Of a stretch of DNA of 64,000 nucleotides, positions 1 through 9,016 are shown in pieces. How positions within the stretch are numbered: position 1 is the first letter of the stretch; each line of letters begins with the position of its first letter. A model generated the notes under the pieces. That model ran no database searches, was not told the origin of the DNA, and was given only the letters and a program-made list of their open reading frames with translations. A program made the translations under genes and the position numbers. Source of the stretch: Maribellus maritimus (GTDB lineage: Bacteria > Bacteroidota > Bacteroidia > Bacteroidales > Prolixibacteraceae); NCBI RefSeq assembly GCF_022267315.1, contig NZ_JAIKLE010000017.1, forward strand, positions 62,001 through 126,000, given 5' to 3'.

Positions 1-2109
1 AGTGTCTTTGTTTTTTATCTTTCCCTTTTGAAAGATTAGGCGGAAAAACAGATCCCTTATGTTCTTGTTATAGGATCCGTCGTATAATAATCCTTCATTG
101 TTGTCAACTTCAACATATGCAATCAGTGCTTCCGGGTGATTGTACTTGATTTCAGTTGCCTCGTTACCTGTAATTAGTGAAATTAGTGAAAGAGGAATTA
201 CATATTTTTCATTTTTCCCTTCAAGGTAAAAGATTTCAATCAGAAAAATGTAAGATTTTAACGGACCATCAGAAAGGGGAATGGTGTCTTTTATTTCAAT
301 ACTTTTTATTTTTTTTGCTTTTCCTCTAAACCATCGGCTTTTGGGTAAATAGTTTGAAAACAGCTTTTGAAGTTCTGTTTTTGTTGTCATTTTCATTTGA
401 TTCCATGCGGTGCCTGAAATTTCCAATTGCGGATTGGTTGACAAAGATTCGGCAAATTCCTCCACTTCCTTTTTGCTCAATTCAAACCAAAAATAGTTCT
501 TCAATTGCAGTGGAAAGATATAAGGCTCTTTTCCTATGGCCGCAAACTCGTTTTGACTGAATACTTCTGTTGGTACATAGCCTTCGTATTCAGACAAATC
601 GAGTTCGGCTTGTTGTGAATATCTTGAAAGATTGATTACAACCAGTATTCTTTCTTCTTTGTAACTTCGGGTAAATGCAAGTATTTTTGAGTTATTTGTA
701 TCAATAAACCTGATGTCGCCACGACTAAAAGCTTTAAATTGTTTTCGTTTGTCAATTACTCTGCGCATCCACCATAAAAGCGAACTTAGATTTTTTTCGT
801 GGTTCTCCACGTTAAGGGTCTCGTAATGATAATCGTGGCTGAATATCACAGGTAAGAACAATTGCTGAGGTTCAGCGGGAGAAAAACCGGCATTTTTGTC
901 GGATGACCACTGCATTGGTGTTCTTACTCCATCGCGGTCGCCTAAGTAATAATTGTCCCCCATACCAATTTCATCTCCGTAATAGATTATTGGTGTTCCC
1001 GGCAATGAAAAAAGCAGGATGTTCATTAACTCAATATTTTTCCTGTTGTTTTCGAGCAACGGAGCCAACCTTCGCCTGATGCCAAGGTTTATCCGCTGTT
1101 TGGGGTTTTTTGCAAATGCTTTATACATATAGTCCCGTTCTTCATCCGATACCATTTCGAGGGTGAGCTCGTCGTGGTTTCTCAGGAATATCGCCCACTG
1201 GCAATTGTCGGGGATTTTGGGTGTTTGTTCAATAATATCTATCAGCGGAAAGCGGTCTTCCATGCTCATCGACATGTATAATCTTGGCATGAGCGGAAAA
1301 TGGAAATTCATGTGGCATTCATCGCCTTCACCAAAATATTCGGAAGCATCATCGGGCCACTGGTTTGCTTCTGCCAGCAACATTTTATCCTCATAATTAT
1401 CGTCAATGTGTTTGCGAAGTTTTTTTAGAAACTGGTGTGTTTCAGGTAAGTTTTCACAGTTGGTTCCTTCTCTTTCATATAAGTAAGGCACGGCATCAAG
1501 CCGCAACCCGTCGACACCGATTTTAAACCAAAAATCGAGCACTTTTATCACTGCTTTATGCACACTGGGGTTGTCAAAATTTAAATCGGGCTGGTGTGAA
1601 TAGAAACGGTGCCAGTAATACGCGCCTGCCACAGGATCCCACGTCCAGTTTGAAATTTCGAAATCCTGGAAAATTATCCTTGCGTCTGTATATTTTTCGG
1701 TGGAATCATTCCATACATAAAAATCGCGGTACACCGAGCCTGGTTTTGCTCTTCGGGCACGTTCAAACCATTTGTGTTCGTTTGATGTATGATTAAGGAC
1801 AAGTTCTGTAATTATCCGTAATCCACGGTTGTGTGCTTCGCGGATGAAACGTTTAAAGTCGGCCATTGTACCATAATCCGGATTAATTGCAGTGAAATCA
1901 GAAATATCATATCCGCCGTCTTTTAAAGGTGATTTGTAAAAGGGTAAAATCCAGATAGCTGTAACCCCCAGCGATTTCAGATAATCCAGTTTTTCTATCA
2001 ATCCCTTAAAATCGCCAATCCCATCTCCATTACTGTCTTTAAAAGAACGCACATGCGCCTGGTAAATGACAGCATCTTTATACCAATTATTTTTTTCGTT
2101 TTTATTCAT
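1..2109 (-). CDS. treS: Trehalose synthase-maltokinase fusion (partial, C-terminus off the left edge)
   Basis: Interconverts maltose and trehalose (TreS, GH13); the fused maltokinase (Mak) would phosphorylate maltose to maltose-1-phosphate for GlgE. I read one open frame of 703 codons from the ATG at 2109 to the window edge. It opens with the TreS N-terminus (NWYKDAVIYQAHVRSF). GH13 signatures are ELVLNHTS (about 103), GLRLDAVPYL with nucleophile D205, LLAEANQW with acid/base E247, and LRNHDEL. After about residue 560 the sequence turns into a maltokinase N-cap with LPKSRWFRGKAKKI, so this is a TreS-Mak fusion whose kinase core lies outside the window. It is the third gene of the operon, 11 nt after glgE. 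Family assignment is secure; the length of the Mak part cannot be seen. Confidence 0.93.
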   Translation of the reverse strand, partial: MNKNEKNNWYKDAVIYQAHVRSFKDSNGDGIGDFKGLIEKLDYLKSLGVTAIWILPFYKSPLKDGGYDISDFTAINPDYGTMADFKRFIREAHNRGLRIITELVLNHTSNEHKWFERARRAKPGSVYRDFYVWNDSTEKYTDARIIFQDFEISNWTWDPVAGAYYWHRFYSHQPDLNFDNPSVHKAVIKVLDFWFKIGVDGLRLDAVPYLYEREGTNCENLPETHQFLKKLRKHIDDNYEDKMLLAEANQWPDDASEYFGEGDECHMNFHFPLMPRLYMSMSMEDRFPLIDIIEQTPKIPDNCQWAIFLRNHDELTLEMVSDEERDYMYKAFAKNPKQRINLGIRRRLAPLLENNRKNIELMNILLFSLPGTPIIYYGDEIGMGDNYYLGDRDGVRTPMQWSSDKNAGFSPAEPQQLFLPVIFSHDYHYETLNVENHEKNLSSLLWWMRRVIDKRKQFKAFSRGDIRFIDTNNSKILAFTRSYKEERILVVINLSRYSQQAELDLSEYEGYVPTEVFSQNEFAAIGKEPYIFPLQLKNYFWFELSKKEVEEFAESLSTNPQLEISGTAWNQMKMTTKTELQKLFSNYLPKSRWFRGKAKKIKSIEIKDTIPLSDGPLKSYIFLIEIFYLEGKNEKYVIPLSLISLITGNEATEIKYNHPEALIAYVEVDNNEGLLYDGSYNKNIRDLFFRLIFQKGKIKNKDT

Positions 2110-2120
2110 CGTTACTTTTT

Positions 2121-4115
2121 TTACATGAAATAATCAAAATCTCTTTCGCTGCGTACTTTCCTCCTCACCTTAAAAATATGTACAGGCATAACTCCGGGAT
2201 TGATTTCCACGTAGTTGTGCTCGCCATTCCACAGAAAGTAGGAGCCGCTTATCAGGTCATGAACCTGATAGGGAACATTGTCATCCATTTCAAAATCTTT
2301 TAAAGGAAACCGCAGCCAGCCGGAATGTGTATGATAAGGATCGAGGCTAACCACAACTAAAATAATGCTACTCAAGTCGTCCGATTTTTTGCTGTAACAA
2401 ACTAAAGCTTCATTATCAATTTTATGGAATTTGAGAGAATGTGTGTTCTGTAAAGCTTTGTTTTCCTGCCTGATTTTGTTGAACCTTGTTATTATCTTTT
2501 TTAAACTTTTTGAGTTTTTAAAGTCCCAGTCTTTTATCTCGTATTTTTCTGAATTCAGATACTCTTCTTTTCCCGGTTGAATGGGTGTGTTTTCCATTAA
2601 TTCAAAAGCGGGGCCGTAAATTCCGTAGTTTGAACTCAGGGTTGCAGCGAGAGCAATACGTTGTATAAATCCTGCCCGGTTGGTCACCTGCAGAAATTCT
2701 GGCAAAATATCCGGTGTATTGGGCCAAAAGTTAGGACGAAAAAATTCACTTGTATCCGTATCCACAAGTTCTTTACAATAGGCTTCCAGATCGTATTTTG
2801 TATTTCGCCAGGTAAAATAGGTGTACGATTGTGTAAAGCCCTGTTTTGCAAGGTTGTTCATCACCTTTGGACGAGTAAACGCCTCGGCCAGAAATATGAC
2901 ATCGGGATGCTCCTTTTTTATCTCTTGAATAACCCAGCCCCAAAAGTTAAATGATTTTGTGTGTGGATTATCAACCCGGAAAATTTTTATTCCTTTTTCA
3001 ATCCAGAAGAGAAATACGCTTTTTAGTTCTTCCCACAGATTTTCCCAGTCTTCAGTTTCAAAATTTAATGGGTAGATGTCTTCATATTTTTTGGGCGGGT
3101 TTTCTGCATATTGCAGCGAACCATCGGGACGTTGCCTGAACCAATCAGGGTGTTCCGTTACATACGGATGATCTGGTGAGCATTGGAAAGCAATGTCCAT
3201 GGCAATTTCAATACCTTGTTCTTCTGCTTTCTGGACCAGTTGCTCAAAATCATGCAATGTACCCAGTTCGGGGTGAACTGATTTATGGCCTCCTTCTTTG
3301 CTCCCAATGGCCCAGGGGGAACCCGGTTCTCCCGATTTTGCTTTTACACTGTTGTTTTTACCTTTTCGTTTGGTTTCGCCAATAGGATGAATCGGCGGAA
3401 GATACAACACATCAAATCCCATTTCTGCAACATACGGAAGAAAGCTTATACAGTCGTTAAAGGTTCCGTGTTTGTTTCTTTCAGGATGTAGCGAGCGGGG
3501 AAAAACTTCATACCAAGTACTAAAATTTGCTTTTTTTCGCTCTACACTAACTTCAAAAAATTTTTCGAAGCTGGTAACATGATTTTTTAAAGGATATCTG
3601 ATCATTGTCAGGTAGAGCTTGTTATTTAAAATCGATTCGATTTTGTTTTCCATGGAGGTTTCGCCCGATGTAAACTTCCCCATTATTTTTTGAAGGAAAT
3701 TTTTGTCCTCCTCGCCCATGGGGGGATAAGCATCAATGGTTTGGCGGATAATAACCGCACCTACTTTTAAATCAATCTCAAAATCAACAGCTGCATCAAT
3801 TTTTTTTAATATGTCGCGATGCCACGACTTGAAATGATCAACCCAGGCATTTACGGTATAATAGCATGAGCCCATCTCCAATAAACGAAATTCTCCTTTC
3901 CAGGTGTCGTTAATTACATATTCCATTTCTGTTTGATGCCATTCTTCCTCCCTGTTATACCTGTACAAAATTTCGGCGCTTAAAACATCATGACTATCAC
4001 AATAAATGTCGGCTGTAACTTTAAGATTGTCACCCATTATTCGCTTTACAGGAAACTGTCCATCGTTAACTTTTGGTTTGATATTTTCAATAAAAACTCT
4101 TTGTTGACCGTTCAT
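2121..4115 (-). CDS. glgE: Alpha-1,4-glucan:maltose-1-phosphate maltosyltransferase
   Basis: GlgE extends alpha-1,4-glucans using maltose-1-phosphate as donor. The 664-residue protein has the family architecture: an N-terminal beta domain (about 1-105), a helical insertion (about 110-190), then the GH13_3 catalytic barrel starting with WYEVFPRS (201-208). Visible motifs are the phosphate-pocket stretch GSPWAIGSKEGGH (about 265-277), IFRVDNPHTKSFNFW with nucleophile D382, and FLAEAFTRPK with acid/base E411. It sits 6 nt after treZ and 11 nt before treS-mak, so the maltokinase and its consumer are co-transcribed. Length is normal for the family (about 660-700). A branching enzyme glgB is expected nearby but is not in the window. 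Confidence 0.96.
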   Translation of the reverse strand: MNGQQRVFIENIKPKVNDGQFPVKRIMGDNLKVTADIYCDSHDVLSAEILYRYNREEEWHQTEMEYVINDTWKGEFRLLEMGSCYYTVNAWVDHFKSWHRDILKKIDAAVDFEIDLKVGAVIIRQTIDAYPPMGEEDKNFLQKIMGKFTSGETSMENKIESILNNKLYLTMIRYPLKNHVTSFEKFFEVSVERKKANFSTWYEVFPRSLHPERNKHGTFNDCISFLPYVAEMGFDVLYLPPIHPIGETKRKGKNNSVKAKSGEPGSPWAIGSKEGGHKSVHPELGTLHDFEQLVQKAEEQGIEIAMDIAFQCSPDHPYVTEHPDWFRQRPDGSLQYAENPPKKYEDIYPLNFETEDWENLWEELKSVFLFWIEKGIKIFRVDNPHTKSFNFWGWVIQEIKKEHPDVIFLAEAFTRPKVMNNLAKQGFTQSYTYFTWRNTKYDLEAYCKELVDTDTSEFFRPNFWPNTPDILPEFLQVTNRAGFIQRIALAATLSSNYGIYGPAFELMENTPIQPGKEEYLNSEKYEIKDWDFKNSKSLKKIITRFNKIRQENKALQNTHSLKFHKIDNEALVCYSKKSDDLSSIILVVVSLDPYHTHSGWLRFPLKDFEMDDNVPYQVHDLISGSYFLWNGEHNYVEINPGVMPVHIFKVRRKVRSERDFDYFM

Positions 4116-4121
4116 ATTTTT

Positions 4122-5945
4122 TTATTTTGAATATATTATTATAGACTTTTTTTGTATTGAAAGATTTTGGTTGTCAACCAAGATAGCAGGAGCTATCTCT
4201 CCCGGCCCTTTCCATTTTGTTGCTGATGAATCGACTATTTTTTGTAGCTTTTCTTTACTGTCCAACTGAACTCCTGTTGATTTTTCTTTGTCTTCAAAAT
4301 TCATAAATGCAATCAGACGTTTTTCTCCATGCCACCTTTCCATTTTAAACAGTTTACCATCTTCTGTGATGGTCAGATTGTCTTTATCCGGTATTTGGAG
4401 AACAGGATGATTTTTTCTTAAATGGATGAGTTCCCGGTAGAAATCAAACATTGCTGTTTTTTCTGCATCACCTTCAATATTCCACGATAGTTTTGAATCA
4501 TTAAAAGCTGTCCTGGAATCCGGGGCGATAGCTGCGCTTGTATCTGCGAAAAAATCTTTAAACTCTTTTTTTCGGCCTTCGCTAACAAGCTTATTTAATT
4601 TCGGGTCGAGGTGGCTAACGAAATAATAAAACGGGTTTCGTTCACCATACTCTTCTCCCATAAAAAGCATTGGAATATTGGGGGTAACAAACATGGCGCC
4701 TGCGATGGTTTTTGCTGTTTCAAAATCAGTGAGCGAAATTAGTCTGTCGCCACGCAGCCGGTTTCCTATCTGATCGTGGTTTTGGTTAAAAATGACAAAC
4801 TGTTTGCCCGGATTATTTTTTGTGGAATTTCCGTATGACTTTTTTCTGAACTCGGAATATTGTCCGTCAAAAACAAAAACATCTTTTATTGATTTTGAAA
4901 GTTGCTGAGGTTTACCAAAATCCATGTAATATCCTTTTTTTTCACCGGTGACCAATGTGTGAATTGCATGATGAAAATCATCGGTCCACTGTGCATCAAG
5001 TCCATAACCACCGGCTGAAACCGCGTTTATGTAACGTACATCATTTAAATGTGATTCGGCTATTAAATAATGTTTTCGACCCGTTTTATAACTTAAATCT
5101 TCCATATTTTCTGCCAGTTCCTGCATGATATGCCGGGCACCAAAATCAAAAATGGAATGAACCGCATCCAATCGAAGTCCATCTATATGAAAATCACGAC
5201 ACCACATTAAGGCATTTTGAATTATAAAATTTCTGACCTGGTCGGAATGTGGTCCATCGAAATTGACAGGATTTCCCCATGGTGTGGAATATTTTCCCGA
5301 AAAATAGTGGCCAAAGTTCCCCACATAATTTCCTTCGGGGCCAAAATGGTTATAAACAACATCCAGAATTACGGCAATTTTATTTTGGTGACATTCATCT
5401 ACCAGCTTCATTAATTCGAATGCTCCCCCATAAGAGTTTTGCACTGCAAAAGGGTAAACGCCGTCGTATCCCCAGTTTCTTTTTCCGCTAAATTGAGCAA
5501 CCGGTAGTAGTTCTATGGTGTTTATTCCCAGTTTTTTAAGATAGCTTATCTTTTTTTGAATTCCCTTGAACGTACCCTCAGAAGAAAAAGTTCCGGTGTG
5601 TAGTTCATATTGAATCATATCTTCAGGAGGGATGCCCTTCCATTTATCATCGTTCCACTTAAAGGCCTTTGTGTTAATTACTTCGGAGGCTTCATGCACT
5701 CCTCCGGGTTGGGAAAGTGATGCCGGGTCAGGAAAGCTGTCCTTGTTGTTTAAACGGTATTTGTATCGCGTTCCGGAACTTATTTTTTTTACGTTTACTG
5801 TCCAGTATCCCGACTCTAATGGCTGCATTTCAATTGATTGACCTTTTTGTGGGAGTTCAAGATGAACAGAATTGGCTTTTGGCGCCCAGGTGGTAAATTC
5901 ACATGAACTCTCTTGAACGAGAGGGAAAATGGTTTGATATTTCAT
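4122..5945 (-). CDS. treZ: Malto-oligosyltrehalose trehalohydrolase
   Basis: TreZ releases trehalose from malto-oligosyltrehalose made by TreY. The 607-residue GH13 protein has an N-terminal CBM48-like domain (1-100) and a barrel with YELHTGTFSSEGTF (113-126), DVVYNHFGPEGNY (195-207), GLRLDAVH with nucleophile D260, LIAESHLND with acid E297, GGYGLDAQWTDDFHHA (312-327) and NQNHDQIGNR with D391. The ELHTGTF and GLDAQWTDDFHHA signatures separate TreZ from the branching enzyme GlgB. It is the first gene of the minus-strand operon treZ-glgE-treS/mak. No treY is visible; it may lie beyond the left edge. The start is the ATG at 5945, with a 233-bp divergent intergenic region to glgX. Confidence 0.95.
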   Translation of the reverse strand: MKYQTIFPLVQESSCEFTTWAPKANSVHLELPQKGQSIEMQPLESGYWTVNVKKISSGTRYKYRLNNKDSFPDPASLSQPGGVHEASEVINTKAFKWNDDKWKGIPPEDMIQYELHTGTFSSEGTFKGIQKKISYLKKLGINTIELLPVAQFSGKRNWGYDGVYPFAVQNSYGGAFELMKLVDECHQNKIAVILDVVYNHFGPEGNYVGNFGHYFSGKYSTPWGNPVNFDGPHSDQVRNFIIQNALMWCRDFHIDGLRLDAVHSIFDFGARHIMQELAENMEDLSYKTGRKHYLIAESHLNDVRYINAVSAGGYGLDAQWTDDFHHAIHTLVTGEKKGYYMDFGKPQQLSKSIKDVFVFDGQYSEFRKKSYGNSTKNNPGKQFVIFNQNHDQIGNRLRGDRLISLTDFETAKTIAGAMFVTPNIPMLFMGEEYGERNPFYYFVSHLDPKLNKLVSEGRKKEFKDFFADTSAAIAPDSRTAFNDSKLSWNIEGDAEKTAMFDFYRELIHLRKNHPVLQIPDKDNLTITEDGKLFKMERWHGEKRLIAFMNFEDKEKSTGVQLDSKEKLQKIVDSSATKWKGPGEIAPAILVDNQNLSIQKKSIIIYSK

Positions 5946-6005
5946 AAAAACTGTCTTTTACTTCAGGTTCATAATTCGGATTTGGGTGTTTGATACAAAA
6001 TCTGT

Positions 6006-6030
6006 TGCAAGGTTTTTGCCAAACCTTGCA
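6006..6030. promoter_or_regulatory. Perfect 10-bp inverted repeat in the treZ/glgX divergent region
   Basis: TGCAAGGTTT (6006-6015) and AAACCTTGCA (6021-6030) are exact reverse complements around a 5-nt spacer. They sit 61-85 bp upstream of the treZ start and about 150 bp upstream of glgX. It could be an operator for a sugar-responsive regulator, a 5'UTR hairpin, or a dispersed Bacteroidota repeat. The sequence shows only the symmetry; no regulator gene is next to it. Confidence 0.4.
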
Positions 6031-6178
6031 TTAAAAATTGATGGAATGAAGTTTTAAGCAGATGTACTTTGAGGCCGCGCGGTAAAAAATTATAGCTGCT
6101 TGAACCGAATGGTATAGTATTTAGTAATTAGTAAATAATGAGGCAAAATCTACAGAATTCAAAAAAAACAGAGGATTT

Positions 6179-8341
6179 ATGAATAAACCAGACGAAACAA
6201 GAATTAGTTATAGTGGAAGAGTTTTACCGGGAAAACCTTATCCGTTGGGGGCAACGTACGACGGGAAAGGGGTAAATTTTGCTCTTTTTAGTGAAAATGC
6301 TACAGGAGTCCGCCTCTGTCTTTTTAAATATCCCGAGGATTTGCAGGAATATATGCATGTTGATTTTGACGAAGTAACCGACTATGTGTGGCATGCTTAT
6401 TTACCGGGAATCAAACCCGGGCAGCTTAATGGGTACCGTATTTTTGGACGGTATCAACCCAAAAAGGGGTTTCGTTTTAATTCACAAAAACTTTTGATTG
6501 ATCCTTATGCCAAATCAATTTATGGTCGGGTAGATGTGCGTAATAACATGTTTGACTACGAAATAAATAAAGAAGGTGAAAGAATCAGACTAAAAAAAGG
6601 CGGAGAAGACAGTGCTGCTGACATAAAAAAGTCAGTGGTTATTGATACGTCATTTGACTGGGAAGGAGTTGTTAAACCCGATATCTCCATGCACAACTCG
6701 ATTATTTATGAATTGCATGTAAAAGGTTTTACTGCAAGGCATCCGGGGATTCCGGAGGCAGAGCGCGGAAGCTATAAAGCTTTGGCTAATCCGCAAATCA
6801 TAAATTATTTTAAAGAGCTGGGAATAACAGCTATCGAGTTAATGCCGATACATCACTTTGTACACAATAAATTTTTACTTGATAAAGGACTTTCTAATTA
6901 TTGGGGCTATAATTCCATCGGTTATTTTGCTCCTCATGCAGAATACAGCGCTTCTGGTGTCAGAGGTGAACAAGTTACCGAATTTAAAGAAATGGTAAAA
7001 GCTTATCACCAGGCAGGTATCGAAGTGATCCTTGATGTGGTTTACAATCATACCGCAGAAGGAAATCATTTAGGGCCAACACTGGCATTTAGGGGGATTG
7101 ACAATCACCACTACTACAGGTTGGAGCGTAAAAAGCCTTTGTATTACACCGATTACACCGGAACCGGAAATACATTAAATATGCTTAGCAGCCGAACTCT
7201 CCAACTTGTTATGGACAGCCTCAGGTATTGGGCAACCGAGATGCAGGTTGACGGTTTTCGGTTTGACCTTGCATCAACGCTTGCTCGGGGGCTTTACGAT
7301 GTGGGAAAACTTTCGACTTTTTTGGATACGATCCATCAGGACCCGATTATTTCACAATTGAAACTGATTGCTGAACCATGGGATTTGGGGGAAGGTGGTT
7401 ACCAGGTTGGTAATTTTCCGGTGCTGTGGGCAGAGTGGAATGGGAAGTTTCGCGACTCTGTGCGGAAATTCTGGCGCGGCGACGAAAGCCAGGTTAGTGA
7501 ACTGGCTTACCGTTTAAGTGGAAGTAGCGATTTATATAAAGATAACGGAAAATTGCCTTCATCAAGCATTAATTTTGTAACAGCACACGACGGTTTTACG
7601 CTGCACGACCTTGTAAGCTATAATAAAAAGCATAACGAAGACAATCAGGAAGACAGCAGGGATGGTGAAGATCATAATATCAGCTGGAATAGCGGAGTGG
7701 AAGGTCCTACTGATGATCCGGAAATAAATAAACTCAGAGAAAAACGAAAACGTAATTTTTTGAGTACCCTTTTGTTGAGTCAGGGAGTTCCGATGATTAG
7801 CCACGGCGATGAGTATGGACGGACGCAAAACGGTAATAACAACGCATATTGTCAAGATAATGAAATTGCCTGGATGGATTGGGATTGGGATGAAAAACAG
7901 AAAAATTTATTTGAGTTCACAAAAAAAATAATTTCAATCAGAAACGAACATCCGATATTACATCCGCGACGTTATTTTAAAAACAGAAGTATACAGGGCG
8001 AAGGAGTTTTTGATATCCGCTGGTTGAATACAGATGGAATAGACATGAGTCAGGAGGAATGGGACACCAGTTTTATTCGCGCTATGGGAATGTTGTTAAA
8101 CGGAGAACTGATGAAAGAGGTAGATGAGTTTGGAAATAGTTTAAAAGAAGAGATTTTGCTTATTTTGGTAAATAGTTATTGGGAACCGATAACATTTACA
8201 TTGCCACACGAAGGCTTAGCGCCGAATTGGGAAATATTGGCAGACACCGAAAAAGAAAACACAGATTATCCTTTTCTTACGGTACAGAATGTTTATGAAA
8301 TTCAGGCCCGATCTCTGGTTTTGCTAAAGAACTTATTGTAA
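6179..8341 (+). CDS. glgX: Glycogen debranching enzyme GlgX/TreX
   Basis: Hydrolyses alpha-1,6 branches of glycogen, supplying linear malto-oligosaccharides to TreY/TreZ and phosphorylase. The 720-residue protein starts with the GlgX hallmark PGKPYPLGATYDGKGVNFALF (18-38, CBM48), then DVVYNHTAEGN (286-296), GFRFDLASTL with nucleophile D363, LIAEPWDLG with E399 and FVTAHDGFTLHDLVSYN with D471. The C-terminal beta domain occupies about 600-720. It is transcribed away from the treZ operon, across a 233-bp region with an inverted repeat. Length is normal for GlgX. The next gene is 170 bp downstream, so it is probably monocistronic. Confidence 0.95.
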   Translation: MNKPDETRISYSGRVLPGKPYPLGATYDGKGVNFALFSENATGVRLCLFKYPEDLQEYMHVDFDEVTDYVWHAYLPGIKPGQLNGYRIFGRYQPKKGFRFNSQKLLIDPYAKSIYGRVDVRNNMFDYEINKEGERIRLKKGGEDSAADIKKSVVIDTSFDWEGVVKPDISMHNSIIYELHVKGFTARHPGIPEAERGSYKALANPQIINYFKELGITAIELMPIHHFVHNKFLLDKGLSNYWGYNSIGYFAPHAEYSASGVRGEQVTEFKEMVKAYHQAGIEVILDVVYNHTAEGNHLGPTLAFRGIDNHHYYRLERKKPLYYTDYTGTGNTLNMLSSRTLQLVMDSLRYWATEMQVDGFRFDLASTLARGLYDVGKLSTFLDTIHQDPIISQLKLIAEPWDLGEGGYQVGNFPVLWAEWNGKFRDSVRKFWRGDESQVSELAYRLSGSSDLYKDNGKLPSSSINFVTAHDGFTLHDLVSYNKKHNEDNQEDSRDGEDHNISWNSGVEGPTDDPEINKLREKRKRNFLSTLLLSQGVPMISHGDEYGRTQNGNNNAYCQDNEIAWMDWDWDEKQKNLFEFTKKIISIRNEHPILHPRRYFKNRSIQGEGVFDIRWLNTDGIDMSQEEWDTSFIRAMGMLLNGELMKEVDEFGNSLKEEILLILVNSYWEPITFTLPHEGLAPNWEILADTEKENTDYPFLTVQNVYEIQARSLVLLKNLL

Positions 8342-8511
8342 CAACTTCTTTTATTCAGCTAAAGTCTAGAATTGTTTTTATTCAAAATTGTCTGAATTAA
8401 ACTTGTCTCATTTCTTTTGGTTAAAGTTTTAGTAATGAAAATATTATCTTTTTAGAATTTATTTTATAACTTGAATGCCATAAAATATCAGAAAACTAAT
8501 AGCCCCGTTTT

Positions 8512-8934
8512 ATGAAAGATTTGAATTGGAAAAATCAGTACAGTGTAGGTGTTTTCGAAATTGATGCTGAACACAGGATTTTTCTTAAAACCATCAAAAA
8601 AATTTATCATGCCTTTGAGAGTGAAATGGATGACGAAATTATAAAACTTTTGCTTGAAGAATTGTATAAATATGCCGATTTTCATTTTACGAGTGAAGAA
8701 AATGTAATGTTGATGAACGATTATCCTGACTATAAATCACATAAGAAGCAGCACGATGAACTGATTCAGACTCTTGCGAATACCATTAATTTTCTGGATG
8801 TTAAGAAGATTGATAAAGAACAGTTGATTCGTTTCCTGATTCAGTGGTTTAAAGAGCACACTGCGTCAATTGATTTAAAGCTTGGAACCTATTTGAAAGA
8901 GAGTAAAGCCAGCCATCTTCTGGAAAACTACTGA
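8512..8934 (+). CDS. Bacteriohemerythrin
   Basis: Single-domain four-helix hemerythrin, 140 residues, predicted to bind O2 at a carboxylate-bridged di-iron centre in the cytoplasm. All seven expected ligands are present: H21 (DAEHRIF), H58 and E62 (HFTSEENVM), H77 and H81 (HKKQH), H116 and D121 (WFKEHTASID). There is no signal peptide and no fused sensor domain. It stands alone between glgX and the efflux operon, so the context does not show whether it stores oxygen, senses it, or protects against NO or oxygen. Confidence 0.93.
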   Translation: MKDLNWKNQYSVGVFEIDAEHRIFLKTIKKIYHAFESEMDDEIIKLLLEELYKYADFHFTSEENVMLMNDYPDYKSHKKQHDELIQTLANTINFLDVKKIDKEQLIRFLIQWFKEHTASIDLKLGTYLKESKASHLLENY

Positions 8935-9016
8935 ATCAAATTTTTTGCAAAATTCCGCTTTTCTTCTCCAACTTCGAAATAGTAGAAAAGAAACAGCTAG
9001 CGGTTGCCGGAGACTT

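Noticed and set aside
4122-5945. Annotation as branching enzyme GlgB
   Set aside because: YELHTGTF, GGYGLDAQWTDDFHHA and NQNHDQIGNR are TreZ signatures, and the extended N-terminus of GlgE-linked GlgB is absent.
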